Source of the DNA: Typhlomys cinereus
Lineage: Eukaryota; Chordata; Mammalia; Rodentia; Platacanthomyidae
Assembly: GCA_023101885.1 (NCBI GenBank)
Contig: JALPQD010000125.1
Span: 1,823,501-1,887,500 of the forward strand
Length of the DNA: 64,000 nt
Reading direction: 5' to 3'
Shown in pieces: positions 10,691-21,796 of the stretch (within the stretch, counting starts at the first letter, position 1; each line of letters opens with the position of its first letter). Position numbers and translations under genes: made by a program. The notes under the pieces were generated by a model that was not told the origin of the DNA, did not search any database, and saw nothing but the letters and a program-made list of their open reading frames with translations.

Positions 10691-11790
10691 AATTTCTGTT
10701 GTAGTACTCTTCTTTGTTTCTCTGAGATAACAGTTTGCTACAACCATCTTAAGGGGAGAAAAGAGAAGTTTGTTTGGATTTGGATTCCAGAGGAAAAATA
10801 TATTACATTATGGAAGAAAAGACATGGCAAGCAGCAGAAGTTTGACGTGGCTCAGGTCACATTTGTCGTCATAGTTATTCTCTCTTTTCTATAGGATTAT
10901 TCCTTTGGTATTGAAAATTCATCCCATTTTTATAATATAATTCCCTATTTCTTCTCTCATCAGGAAAAGTCTATAAGAAGTTATTGAATTCGTTATCTCT
11001 GCTTCATCCACACTCTCACGTCATCCCACTACAAAGAAGTTTATGTTACCACCTTTCCCTAAGGCAAATAACTTCTGTACTCCTGAAACAATGAAACTTA
11101 TTGTTGCTCTGAGGATACCTGACATAATTTAAGAGAGGAAGCATTTATTTTGGCTCACAGTTTCGGTTTAAGTCTACAGTCTGGTTCTATTGATTCTGAG
11201 CACCTGATGAGATAAAACATGAAAGTGAGAATATGGGGCATAGAGTCAGAACTGTGCCCTGTGTGACATCTCTCTGGTCATGGTGTGGTTTTCCTAGTCA
11301 TGCTGCTGATGTGCTGTGAACAAGCAAACTCTTGAGCAGTATGAGTGATGAGGAGGGTGAGTGGGTGGAGTTGGGACCATCGGAACTTGATGGAAAATTG
11401 TCTCTGAGGTGGAATCCGGACATCCTTGGAATAACTGTTTTGTGAAACACAATATGTGGCTTTTTAGATTTTTTTCAGTACATGTGTTAATAGTTGTGTA
11501 TTAATTAAAATGTCTGTGGACTGATCCCAACCAATAAATCTGAATTATGAAAATGAAAAAAAAAAGAATATGGGGCAGAATCTATTCTATTCTGTTGATC
11601 AGGTTGCAGAGAGAGGAAGGTATTAGTGACCAGGTATAACTTTCAAAGGCATGTACTTAGTAGCCTACTTTCTTCAGGAAACCTCCAAATCCTAATGCTT
11701 CCACCACTTCTCAAAATATCCCAATCGCTCAAGATTAAACTTCAATATATTAGCCTATAAATGATGTTTCATACCAAAACCACAGAAGTT
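10691..11790 (-). mobile_element. MaLR-type LTR sequence(s), minus strand, interrupted
   Basis: The stretch holds LTR-like sequence on the minus strand. One LTR edge is probably near 10700 (TGTTGTAGTACTC). A second LTR-like portion at about 11085-11790 contains the GGCTCACAGTTTC and CTTTCAAAGGCATG phrases typical of rodent MaLR LTRs read in reverse. It is interrupted by a processed pseudogene at 11241-11564; the phrase 'GAATATGGGGCA' resumes directly after it. Boundaries and the number of LTRs are not resolved. Confidence 0.5.
11228..11577 (+). pseudogene. Processed pseudogene of an unidentified mRNA 3' UTR (11241-11564)
   Basis: An intron-less, 5'-truncated cDNA insertion. Its 3' end shows an AATAAA polyadenylation signal (11533-11538), about 15 bases more, then an A tract. 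It is flanked by a perfect 13-bp direct repeat, AGAATATGGGGCA, at 11228-11240 and 11565-11577, as L1-mediated insertions leave. All frames carry stops, so the captured segment appears to be 3' UTR, perhaps with the last few codons. I do not recognise the parent gene. It sits in a MaLR LTR, whose sequence continues uninterrupted across the insertion. Confidence 0.75.
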
Positions 11791-11936
11791 TCTGAACAAG
11801 AACATAATTGGCCAATCCTTCCTAATAGTAATGCTTTCTACTAATGTTAACTCTTTTTTTTTTTTACTTAAACCTCATCAGATATTTCTTTCCTATTTTT
11901 TCTCACTCTTTGTAGTTTTCCTTTTATGTTAAAACA

Positions 11937-11937
<1 letters not shown>

Positions 11938-11967
<30 letters not shown>
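11938..11967. repeat. (TG)n microsatellite
   Basis: Uninterrupted TG dinucleotide run of about 30 bases. Confidence 0.95.
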
Positions 11968-11969
<2 letters not shown>

Positions 11970-14370
11970 AACATTAATATATGGTATGGTGTGCAATTCT
12001 GTGTATCTTTTGAGCACATTTTCAGAGGCAAGAAGGGTTAGGTATCTTTCTCAGTCACTCCCAGCCTTATTCTCTAGAGAAAGGATTACTCACAGAAACT
12101 GGAACTTGCCATATTTTTGGCTAGGCTGACTGGCTAATAAGTCGTAGCAATCATTCAACTTCCATTCTTTCCCAATACCAGAGTTAAACACATTGACATG
12201 GATGCTAGGAAACTCAATCTTCAGTTTGCACAGCAAGTCCTCTTACCCACTGAATCATCTATCCAATTCTTGCTCAAACACTTAAAAATAATAGGATATG
12301 GAACTCTATAATTGGTTCTCTTCTTTTCCCTATTAATTGCCACTACATAATGGGGTTATATAAATCGTATTTATATACAAATGTTTTTGAATAATAAATT
12401 ATAATCTCCAGTTCTGACCTTGGGTTATATGACTTCACCAGGGAAGACATAAAGAAACATCTGTTCACTGACACACCAAAGAAAGAATTTCATTCACACA
12501 AGCTTGGGGAATCAGTGAGTTTATTAGAGTTGCTTATGGAAACATAGATAAGGGGTCAACTACAGGACTCAAAGACAATTGTATCAATGAAAAGTCTTAT
12601 CCAAGAATAGGTAACAACTCACAAAGGATGCATCATTGAATAGTCCCACCCTGGTCACCTTTCATCTCCTATGATAGTTAGCACCTTCAAGACTTAAGTG
12701 CTTAGCCTTAATGTTAAAACATTCTTGGATATTAACCAGTTGTCTATTTCATGTGGTTCATGTACCAGCTTAACACCTAATATAGTGAAAAGGAAATGTT
12801 TCAACCTTTATTTAATTCTCAATATTTATCAGCACCCAGTATTTTCTCATTATTATTTTTCTTCTGTTAGATATGGGAAAGCTTTTTGATCTGAAAGACC
12901 TCGCTATCTTGTTTAATCAGTGTATTCTATGAGAGAAGAACAGTGCCTAGCATGGTGTATATTCAGTAAACATTTGTTGAGTGATCAAATAATTCATTCA
13001 GAGACGAGCATTCTCTGTGCAATTACATAATAAGCCAGTGGGCTTTGGCATGGCTACAAGGCTAGGATGTGTGTTAGAATTTATTCTCATTTTAAGGAGA
13101 TGCTATCACTTAGTGTGAAAAAATTGTCATTTTCAGCCCCTCCATGGCTAACTTAAAAATGATATTGCAAGTTTCAGATTAAATATTGACATCATAAAAG
13201 CATCTCCTCATCTTGTATTTTTTCCATGTGGTTCGTATATATGGGAGCCTGAACGCTTTAAATACTTTTATTCATTATATCTTTAATAAGCAGTTACATA
13301 TTTATGGCATATATTCTCTATGAGTACAGAGGTTGCACTAGTCTTTTAATCTCTTTATCTACTATAGTGTCTTCCGTGCAGCAAGAGTTCATTAAATATT
13401 CATTGGATCGAATTAAATTAATTGATTCATGTGGGCATTGAAACTAGTAATCCTGAGCTTTAATAAATTCACTCAATGAGTGAATTTCTTCTGTGATTGT
13501 AAAGACAATTTGTACCTATCATGTTCTATCTCCTTGATAGGAGACAAAAGTTAAAGCATAAGATTGTTTTGTGGTGGTAACTTTATTTTCTCTTCTTTTA
13601 TTTTCCCAAATTAAAGATATGAAACTCAGATATTCAGTTTAAGAAAATATGAGACAGTTCAAGGCACTAAAATGTTAAAATACATGAATTGTTGGGTAGA
13701 ATGACTGCTCTTAAATATCACCTTGCTTGCAATCTTGTAAGTTGCTAGAGAAATTGTGAAAGGGTATAGCTCTCTCAGAAAGAGATAAGAGGGATCAAAG
13801 CCAGCTTATGGGTGGCAAAGAAGATAATCCTCTATCACATGAGGATTTCTTTACAAATGAAAGGAGATAACTCTGACAGTTGTCAACACACAGAAAAGTA
13901 CCACTTTTCATTTCTATCATAAAGATAAATTGAAGCATGTGCCTTACTCTTGACACTGTTTGTAGTCCATGGCCCAAGTGGCATGAAACAACTGGATGGA
14001 AATTCCATTCAATCTGATATCCAGGTCATTATTTACCCTTTTATGAACACTGGTTGATTTATTAGTTACAGAGGACATTTTTTTAAGTACAATGTTTTTA
14101 AGGGTATATTACAATTCTAGGCTCAAGTACTTTAATGCCATGCCAGAGGAAGTTGCTGTTCTCACTTGGGGATAAACTTATGCGCCAGTATTTCAATGTT
14201 TTTTTTTGTTTTTCATTTATGGATCATTATAATTTTTGTGTGTTTATGTGTAGGAATATGTATGTGTATTTGTGCACAGGAGCACATGTGTGTATGTGTG
14301 CAAGTGTAAATACACATCTGAGTACCTGCATGTGATGGTCAAAGGTTAACCTGGGATGTCATAGCTCAGG
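11968..14370. other. Intergenic or intronic sequence, mostly unique
   Basis: No gene is seen. Two short stretches (12930-12990, with CAGTGCCTAGCATGGT and AAACATTTGTTGAGTGA, and 13330-13430) resemble the 3' tails of ancient MIR/L2 elements. Around 14230-14335 the sequence is TG/TA-rich (imperfect microsatellite). The remaining DNA is AT-rich, with only short chance frames. Confidence 0.6.
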
Positions 14371-14374
14371 TTCC

Positions 14375-14485
14375 AAAACTTTTTTCTCTGAGACAGGGTC
14401 ACTCACTGGTATGAAACTCATAGAGTATGATCACTTCCTCAACATTAAGGTTACAAGTGCATACTACCATGCCAAGCTTTTGTTT
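14375..14485 (-). mobile_element. B1/7SL-like SINE fragment, old
   Basis: The plus strand has TCTGAGACAGGGTCACTC, followed by an ACTACCATGCC phrase about 80 bases on. This is the reverse of a B1 (7SL-derived) SINE in diverged form. Ends are not sharply defined. Confidence 0.65.
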
Positions 14486-15479
14486 GTGGGATGTGGGGAA
14501 TTAGCAGTTCTTCACATATGGTGATTCCTTTGAGCTATCTATGAAGTTCCAACTGTCATTTTTTGTCTGAAATAACTGCTCAATTTCTTGGTGATCATCA
14601 CATCTTAATATATTACATTTAACAAATACTTATTTATCACCTTCCATGTGCCACTTTTCTAGCCAATGATAATGCAAATATGCACCAAAACGATAAAGTA
14701 ACAGTCATTGGGAATTTTATAATGTAGTGAACAGAGGCAAAGATTAACTAAATAGATCAATAACTATGTGGCATATTGTAAGGATTATGAAGAATAATAA
14801 ATAAAGGTAAGAAGACAAAGATAGATGCGAGAGTTTTCTTAATCAGTTCCCTGTTTTTATAACAAGTACCTAAGATAACTTTCATTGAAATGAAAAGTCA
14901 TTTGGTGCTTAGTTCCAGAAGTTCTTTCTAGTTTATTATAAATCTGCATTGTGGTGAGGTTGAATTTTTTTTTCCAGAAGCATGGTGTCACACAGTTGCT
15001 TTCCTTGTGCTTGAGAAAATAAGGAAAAGGCAGGGTCTGGATCTTGTTATCCCTGTAAGGACATATTCCCAATGACTAGAATGCCTCTAATATTTCTTAC
15101 CACTTTAACGTTCTACCTCTTTTCAATACCAATAAGCTGGAAACCAAGCATTTACTAGACAGAATTTTGGGAACTTAAAAATTATATTAAATGAATATTT
15201 TATATAAAATGGTTAAGAATGTCCTCTCTGAGGAGATACTAGTGATGCAAGAGAATTAAGATATAATCCATGTAATTAACTATTAGAGGGTGTTATAGGC
15301 AGAAGAAAAAGTAGTACATTTGTTGACATTTTATTCAAGAATGAAACTTCAAATACCTTAGGGCAATCAACAGTAGCGTTTTAAAGATACATAACTTTTT
15401 TTGACATAAGAGTCTAAAATACCCAGACATCTGTAGTATTCCCCAGTATATATAACATACTTCCTGATTTGATTCTACC
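14486..15479. other. Unannotated AT-rich sequence
   Basis: No gene. A short stretch at 14605-14690 (ACAAATACTTATTTATC, CCATGTGCCACTTTTC) looks like an ancient MIR/L2-type repeat. Nothing else recognised. Confidence 0.5.
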
Positions 15480-15835
15480 ACTCACTGTATTTTTTTAACA
15501 TTTTTTATTATTATTTCCACTCATACAAACTTAATAGGTAGACCAGTTCCCTCCCCCCCCCCGAACCCCCTGTTCTCCCTCCCTCCCTCCCCATCTCCCA
15601 GTGCCTCCCCCCTCAATTCCCAGAGAGTCCTTCATTGTGTATGCCTAACTCTCCTCTTGGTCCTCCTTTCCGATGACGTACAAGGATCCAGTGGCATTTC
15701 CCTGAACCCTTTCTCATGTTCCCCTTAAGCATAGGAACACTACTGTGGCCATCAATCCCTTGCCTCCAAGGATCTTGGTGCCTTTAGCCGATGTTAGACT
15801 TTGTGAGGTCAATAGTGTGACGGACTCACTGTATT
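15480..15835 (-). mobile_element. L1 3' end, 5'-truncated (15492-15823)
   Basis: Minus-strand L1 3' UTR of about 330 bp: poly-T (tail), the CTCATACAAACTTAATAGG end motif, the polypyrimidine tract (antisense of the G-rich tract) and the start of the 3' UTR. It is bounded by a perfect 12-bp direct repeat, ACTCACTGTATT, at 15480-15491 and 15824-15835. Confidence 0.93.
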
Positions 15836-16368
15836 CTAATCCATCTACTAGAAACCTATCTAAGATGAAAACCTCCAAGTATTCCCTCTAGACTCATCAG
15901 TCATTTCCTTGGAGACAGACCTGAGTTCCAATATGCTTTACTATTTTCTTTCTTGCTAAAATACTTATTATCACCTGGCAAGGCTCAGCCCATAAGTTCT
16001 ACTGTACATCTTCAAAGGTCATTCCAGGCTACTCAGAGAAGATATTTATGATTATGGACTCCTAGCCTGGTAATGAATTAAACATGCTTTAACCATGTGA
16101 ATGATATGAACCTTATTTTCAAGATTAAAATTTTCTTTTATTTTCTGGTAAATTAACCTTCTTATTGCTGAAAAATGTGTAAGTAAAAGGAAAAGATCAT
16201 AAGTATACATTTCACTGGAATTTTCCTAGTGTCTTGATTTGTGCATACCATATCAAAATCAATGGAAATGATAGTCCATCACTCTGGGAAATATTTTGTA
16301 ACCTTTATATCAAATCTGTGTTCAGAGGCTAACATTGCTTTTATTTTTTGTGATAGCTTAATTTTGCC
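15836..16368. other. Unique sequence between two L1 insertions
   Basis: No gene. A short tract near 15960-16060 (CACCTGGCAAGGCTCAG, AAGGTCATTCCAGG) may be an ancient repeat, but I could not assign it. Confidence 0.45.
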
Positions 16369-18463
16369 TATTCTTTAAAAAATTTTTCTCCCATATTTTA
16401 TTTTTTTCTAATTATACAAACTCAATAGGTACCCCTATCCTCTCTCTCCCCTGTCCTTCCCAGTCGTCACCCACTGCATTCATACTCCTTCCCCCTTCCT
16501 TTCACCTCCTCCCTCTCTCCCCTTCTCCCAGTGCTTCCCCCATCCTTCCTTCCATGCCCTGAAACATCCATTTATGTGAACACTAAACCTCCTAGTCCTC
16601 CAACCTAGTGAGGGTTCAGGACTCGGTGGCATAGCCCAGAGCCCCTTCCAGTAGTATGGGAACTCTATTATCACTGTTTAATACCTTGCCTCTAAGGATC
16701 TTACTGCCTAGTGCCTTCTCCCCTGTGAACCATTCTAGATTTGAGGGTTCGTTGTCATGTCAGTCATTGTGCAGGTGAGGCAAAGTCCAATTCTAGCTGC
16801 TGCAACCCTGACTTGTGTGGAGTATCTTACATATCTTTGGTCCTCCCCATCTTTAGGCTCTTACAATCTTGCCACCCCTTCTTCTGCAAGGTTCCCTGAG
16901 CTTTAAGATGGGGAGAGATTTTTGGTGTTCTAAATTATGGTTGGTTGTTGCTTTCAGTTTTCCTTTTCCTGCACCGCCCTTGTCTGCATCCTGATTGGTA
17001 TCGAAAGTCACCTCCTAACCAGAGATAAAAGATTGTTTAAATGAAGATCTTAATATAAGAGGAGACTCAAAAATAGATGGAAGAATATGAGTAAGACACA
17101 GCAGTGGGGGGGCACTCAGTGTCCTATTTGCCAGATGGTTACTATCCATTTGCCAGTCCCTATATCCTCCCTGATTGGTGAAATCAAACCTGTTCAGTTC
17201 CAAGTGACCAGGAAGGGAAGTGAAAGTGCATCAGATGTCTTGCTACTTACATGCAATACTTGACTGTGGCCTATTTTCTCTACTGAAGCATGATCCTGTC
17301 TCCTTTTTTTTTGAGGTCCTCCTTATCCTTCCCTCCTGTTTATAATCCTTTGTGGATATTGCAGAGATTTACCTTTGAATATGTCATTAAGTGGGTTTGG
17401 AACTAGGATCCACTTATTAGGGAGTACATATGGTATCTAATTTTCTGTGTATGGGATATTTCACTCAATATAATTTTTTATAATTCCATCCATTTCCTGG
17501 CATATTTCATTAATTCATCTTTTTTTGATGAAATGTACCAATTTTCATTATCCATTCTTCAACTGTTGGGCATTTGGGTTGATTTCATGACCTTGCTATT
17601 GAAAATGTGCTGCTATAAATATGGTTGTGTTCATATCACTATAGTGAATTGCTGAATTTTTGGGGATTATTCCTAGTAGTGGTATAGCAGGGTCATATGG
17701 CATTTCAATCTTTAACTTTTTTAGAAATCACCATACTGATCGCCAGTGTGGTTCTATAAGCCTGTATTCCCACCAGCAATGTATGAGAGTTCCCTTCTCT
17801 CCACATCCTCTCCAGAATTTGGAGTTGTTTATATTGTGGATTTTTGCCATCCTGACTGGGGTGAGATGAAATCTCAGGGTAGTTTTGATTTGCATTTCCC
17901 TGATAGCAGGGGACGTGGAACATTTTTTTTAATGATATTTGCTAGACATTTCAATTTTGTCCCTGGAAAAGTTTATTTTGAGTTCTGAGGTCCTTTTTTT
18001 AATTGGGCTATCTCCTTGGTGTTTAGTTTTTTAAGTTCTTTGTGCACTCTGTATAATAGAAGTCTATCAGGCACATGGTTAGTGAAGATTTTCTCTTATT
18101 CTGTGTGTTGCTTTTTTGAGCAGTGTACAGTCTCTTTACCTGAATAGAAGCTCTTCAATTTCATTTAAGATCCCATTTGCCTAGTGTTGGTTCTAGTGCT
18201 AGTAGATTTCTGTTTAGGAACTGTTGGCCTAGCCCCATAAGCTGGAGGGAGTTTCCTACCATTTCAACTATGGTTTTATAGGTTTTGAGGTCCTTGATCC
18301 ATTTGGAATGATTTTTGTGTACAGTGACAAGTATGGGTCCAGTTGTAATCTTCTGCATGTGGATATCCAGTTTTGCCATCACCATTTGTTGAAGATGCTG
18401 TTCTTTTTCCATTGAATTTTTTGGGCCCCTTTGTCAAAGATCAAATAATTTTGTTTATTCTTT
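16369..18463 (-). mobile_element. L1 3' end with ORF2 C-terminal part, old
   Basis: Minus-strand L1 of about 2.07 kb. From right to left it holds ORF2 C-terminal sequence (frames at 18161-18412 and 17705-17923 translate to typical ORF2 phrases such as KNHSKWIKDLKTY), a zinc-knuckle region, a 3' UTR, the polypyrimidine tract and a tail near 16395. It is degenerate and non-coding. An 8-bp direct repeat TATTCTTT at 16369-16376 and 18456-18463 is a possible target-site duplication. Confidence 0.85.
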
Positions 18464-19366
18464 TGAAGGCCTTTTTTCAGTAATGGAAATTGCACATAGG
18501 GCCACAGGCAGAGTAGACAAGCTTTCTACTGGTGAACCACATTTATAGACTACTTAAAGCTATTCTTGAACTATATATAAAAATACATCTACAGTATTAC
18601 TGTGTTGACCTGGTATGAAATGTTATATGCATCAGCAGTATATTTTAATTACTACATGGTTCTATTGCACACATATATCACACATCTTGACAGAAATTTT
18701 GATTATTCCAAGTTCATCTAATATGAATAAAGTAAATATGAATGTCCATGCAAAATGATTTCTTTGGACACATGCTTTCATTATCAGAACTGGACACCAG
18801 ATCACTGAAATTCAAGGACTTGAAAAGTTTAATGTACATAAAAATTTACCTCTGAAACAAAAGTACTTATTAGTACTAACACTAATGGATCTTCATAGCC
18901 TTAAACTTCAATGGAAAACACTCTTGTGTAATATAGTATAGCACAATAATTAAGAGAAAAGTCATTGAATCCAAATTTTTGGCTCTATGATATAACAGCT
19001 GTAAGAGTTTAGACATATTATTTAATGATTCATATGCTCTTGCCTTACTTATATGCAAATTGCAGTTTTCCCTCATGCTTCTTTTTTAAGTATACAAGTC
19101 GATATTTTCTGTGAAATCAGATTCTATGGTACCTCACAATACTTAAAAGTCAATAAATATTGACTTCCAGGTAAGAGGTCTTAAGTTCTATCTTGGGCAA
19201 TTTCATTGAAAGTTTCAATAAATAATACTAAAATGAAGACTGACTGCATATCAAAAACATGCAATTAAAAATGAATGACCAAACCTGAACAAAATAGCAA
19301 CTGAAATTTAATTCATATCTCTTAAATTACAGTCCACACCAATGACTTGTTTGCTATTTGCCTTTA
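18464..19366. other. Unique sequence with one MIR
   Basis: About 18935-19065 (plus strand) matches the ancient SINE MIR: a diverged GTTAAGAG-like phrase, then TTGGCTCTATGA and TAAGAGTTTAGACATATTA in the positions expected for the MIR core. The rest shows no recognisable element or gene. Confidence 0.5.
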
Positions 19367-19669
19367 CTGTTCAGACAAATTTTTTTAAATTTATTATTAT
19401 TATTATTTATTCAACTGTGTGCATGTGCGTGTGTATGTGCGCGCGCGCGTGTGTGTGTCTGTGTATGTGTAGAACCACGGACGAATTCGCGAACCACCAT
19501 GGATGCCTCCACCTCCTTTTGCCCCGGGATTCACAGGCTCCGCCCTACCAGGACCAGAAACGCAGGCCACCCCCGCTTCTGCCTGGCGTCTATACGTGGG
19601 ATCTGGGATCACGAACTCAGGACCTTCCGCCTGCAAGGCAGAGGCTTAACCCCTGTTCAGACAAATTTT
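19367..19669 (-). mobile_element. tRNA-derived SINE (19384-19652) with 17-bp target duplication, CpG-rich
   Basis: Minus-strand copy of the SINE family also seen at 8541 and 52629. In its own sense it has a GGTTAAGCCTCTGCCTTGCAA box-A region, a GGTCCTGAGTTCG box-B region and a CCAGGCAGAAGCGG body. It keeps many CpGs. Its tail is a TA/AAT-rich run, and a CG/TG alternating run lies at 19413-19470. The direct repeat CTGTTCAGACAAATTTT (17 bp, perfect) lies at 19367-19383 and 19653-19669. Retained CpGs and the perfect duplication suggest a fairly recent insertion. Frames through it (19342-19752) are SINE, not a gene. Confidence 0.9.
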
Positions 19670-20370
19670 ATTTTCAGCAACATTATACCTTCTTGTTTAC
19701 AATGTTTACTTATATCTGTGAATTTTATTTGTTCTTACTATTGTGGAAGTAAATTGTCATTTACAAGGGTGCCAATATTAACTGATGAACTTACAAAATA
19801 TTAACAGAAAGAACAGTACAGCAGCATCCTTATAGGTAATTAATGTTATACCCATTCATAAAAATGTTTAAAGTATAAGAAACATTTTATGACTTTACAA
19901 TTACTAATATATGTGTGTTGTACTTTAATTTACTGGCTCTCTCTGCTAAATATAGTTTTTGTCAGCAAGCCTTAAGAAATTAAAGAATATCAGAAGTGCA
20001 AATATGAGGGGTACTTTTCTCTTTTCAAGTTACTCTGTTCTGCAGGAAATGCCAACCCACAGGTAAGGCTGACTTTTGATTTCACTGCTAAAGGAAATTG
20101 TGAGCACTAAAATAGCTTAAAACTCTTAACTCAAGAAAAACTGAAAATCTAAACATTAAGTTACTCCTATTTGTCCTCAAGTTAAATCATTGAACAATAA
20201 TGCTTAAACTATGAATGACCTTGATATTGATATATATCTAAATTATTTAAAAATTGAAACTGAAAGGTTATTTGGGTTTGTAGCCTACTCTCAAATGTAC
20301 ATACTGAGCAGAAAACGCTCACAGTGAACATCACATTTCTGATCTTCTTCTCCCTGAAAGAGTACAGTAA
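19670..20370. other. Unique AT-rich sequence
   Basis: Nothing recognised. No gene, RNA or repeat was identified. Confidence 0.5.
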
Positions 20371-20371
20371 T

Positions 20372-20565
20372 GTGGGATGGTGAGATGGCTTAGTGGGAAA
20401 GGAATCTGATTACAAACCTGGCAACCTAAGTTTGATCCCTGGAAACCCACATGGTATAAGTAGGGAAAAAATTTCTGAAAGTTGTCCTTTTCCTCTGACC
20501 TCCACATGTTTTGGCTTATTGTGTTCTCTCCCACCTCATATAAGTAAATTTATTAATACATTGTA
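20372..20565 (+). mobile_element. tRNA-derived (ID/B2/B4-like) SINE, diverged
   Basis: Contains GGTGAGATGGCTTAG (box-A region), AAGTTTGATCCCTGG (box-B region) and TCTGACCTCCACATG (a phrase common in rodent B2/B4-type SINEs), in that order and spacing. No clear tail or duplication found. Confidence 0.75.
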
Positions 20566-20899
20566 TGTTTTAGAGACTATAAGAATGTAAGAAATGTTTC
20601 TGACAATGTTACCGGAGCCTTAGCTGAGGTCAGTGTCTTACTTGATATCAACTTCCAAATTGTAGCGAAATTGTCTCTGTTTCTAGGCAACCCCATAACT
20701 ATGAATGTGTCTGAAATCTTGATGTCTTTCAAGATCTGCATTCTTGGAAATGTCTTGAACTTTCGGAAACTAAAATGTAGACACTGAAACATCCAGTTAT
20801 ATAAGTTTATTTAACCTGCCAGTTGACTCAGGTATCTTCCTCTACGTACTTAACCACAGCTCTGTTCTAATATTTATAATTTCTCAATTGCTTTCTATT

Positions 20900-21190
20900 T
20901 CTAAAAAGCAAATCTGATTATATCACTTATTGGTTTTCAACATTCAGTTTCCAAGGTAACATCCAGATTCTATTGTGGCCTACAAAAGCCTTTCACAATC
21001 TGGTCCTTGTTTGCCTTCTAGAACCATTTCTTATCAGCCCTTTCCCATCACCCTCAATTTCTGTTAAATTATTATGTCCATGGTTTTTTCAAGATGCCAT
21101 ACTTGTATACTTCAATACTTTAATACATTTTCATGATAATTTACATGCCTCACACTCACTTGGCCAATTTTCCTGATTTTTATAAAGATC
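20900..21190 (+). mobile_element. L2 (LINE-2) 3' end
   Basis: Ancient LINE-2 fragment. The order AAATCTGATTATATCACTT ... GGCCTACAAAAGCC ... ACAATCTGGTCCTTG ... TTGCCTTCTAGAACC follows the well-known L2 3'-end consensus phrases. It predates rodent-specific elements. Confidence 0.8.
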
Positions 21191-21357
21191 TGAACCCAGC
21201 AATACCATTCACTAAATTCATTTATGAGCATTGGTCCAATATGATAAATAACATATACCGACATAGAATGCAGATATTCCTCCTTTGTTATTACTTAGGT
21301 CCTGCCCAGTATTTTATAACATTTAGCAATTTTATAATTATGGATTATCTTAACTAT

Positions 21358-21796
21358 CTTCTTGTGATAGTTAATCTTGGTTGTCGACTTGACCACACTT
21401 GGGATTAACTAAGAGATTAGCTGTCAGACCACCTTAAAACATTATCTGGATCAATATGTTGGCAATACAAAGAACAACCCTAAATCTGGATGGAACCTCC
21501 CAGTAGCAGACTAGATAAGAGGAACCATAAAATAGAAGAGCTCAGAGGGACTCTCTTGCCCTGTGCTGACAAAATCTTTTTCCCTCCTGCCCCTGTCTTT
21601 TTTACCCTCCATCCCTTCAATGTGACAGAAGACTCTCCAGGAATCCTCCAATATTCAGCCACCATCTGGACTTCTAGAATGAACACTTACTGGCAGCCAT
21701 TATTGGACTAGCTAGGCCACATCGAAATAAATTCCCTTTTTATATATCCATTATGTTGGTTCTATGGCACTAAAGAACCCCGACTAATACACTTCT
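21358..21796 (+). mobile_element. Solo ERVL-type LTR (21363-21791) with 5-bp duplication
   Basis: A 429-bp solo LTR beginning TGTGATAGTTAATC and ending CTAATACA. Exact 5-bp repeats CTTCT flank it (21358-21362 and 21792-21796), which fixes its ends and says integrase placed it. The start and the GTCGACTTGACCACACTTG phrase resemble the ERVL LTR group (MLT2/MT2 type), but the family is from memory. Same family as 51012-51437. Confidence 0.9.

Noticed and set aside
19342..19804. Overlapping open frames of 136-148 codons
   Set aside because: They run through a microsatellite and a SINE; the translation is SINE-derived and has no protein character.
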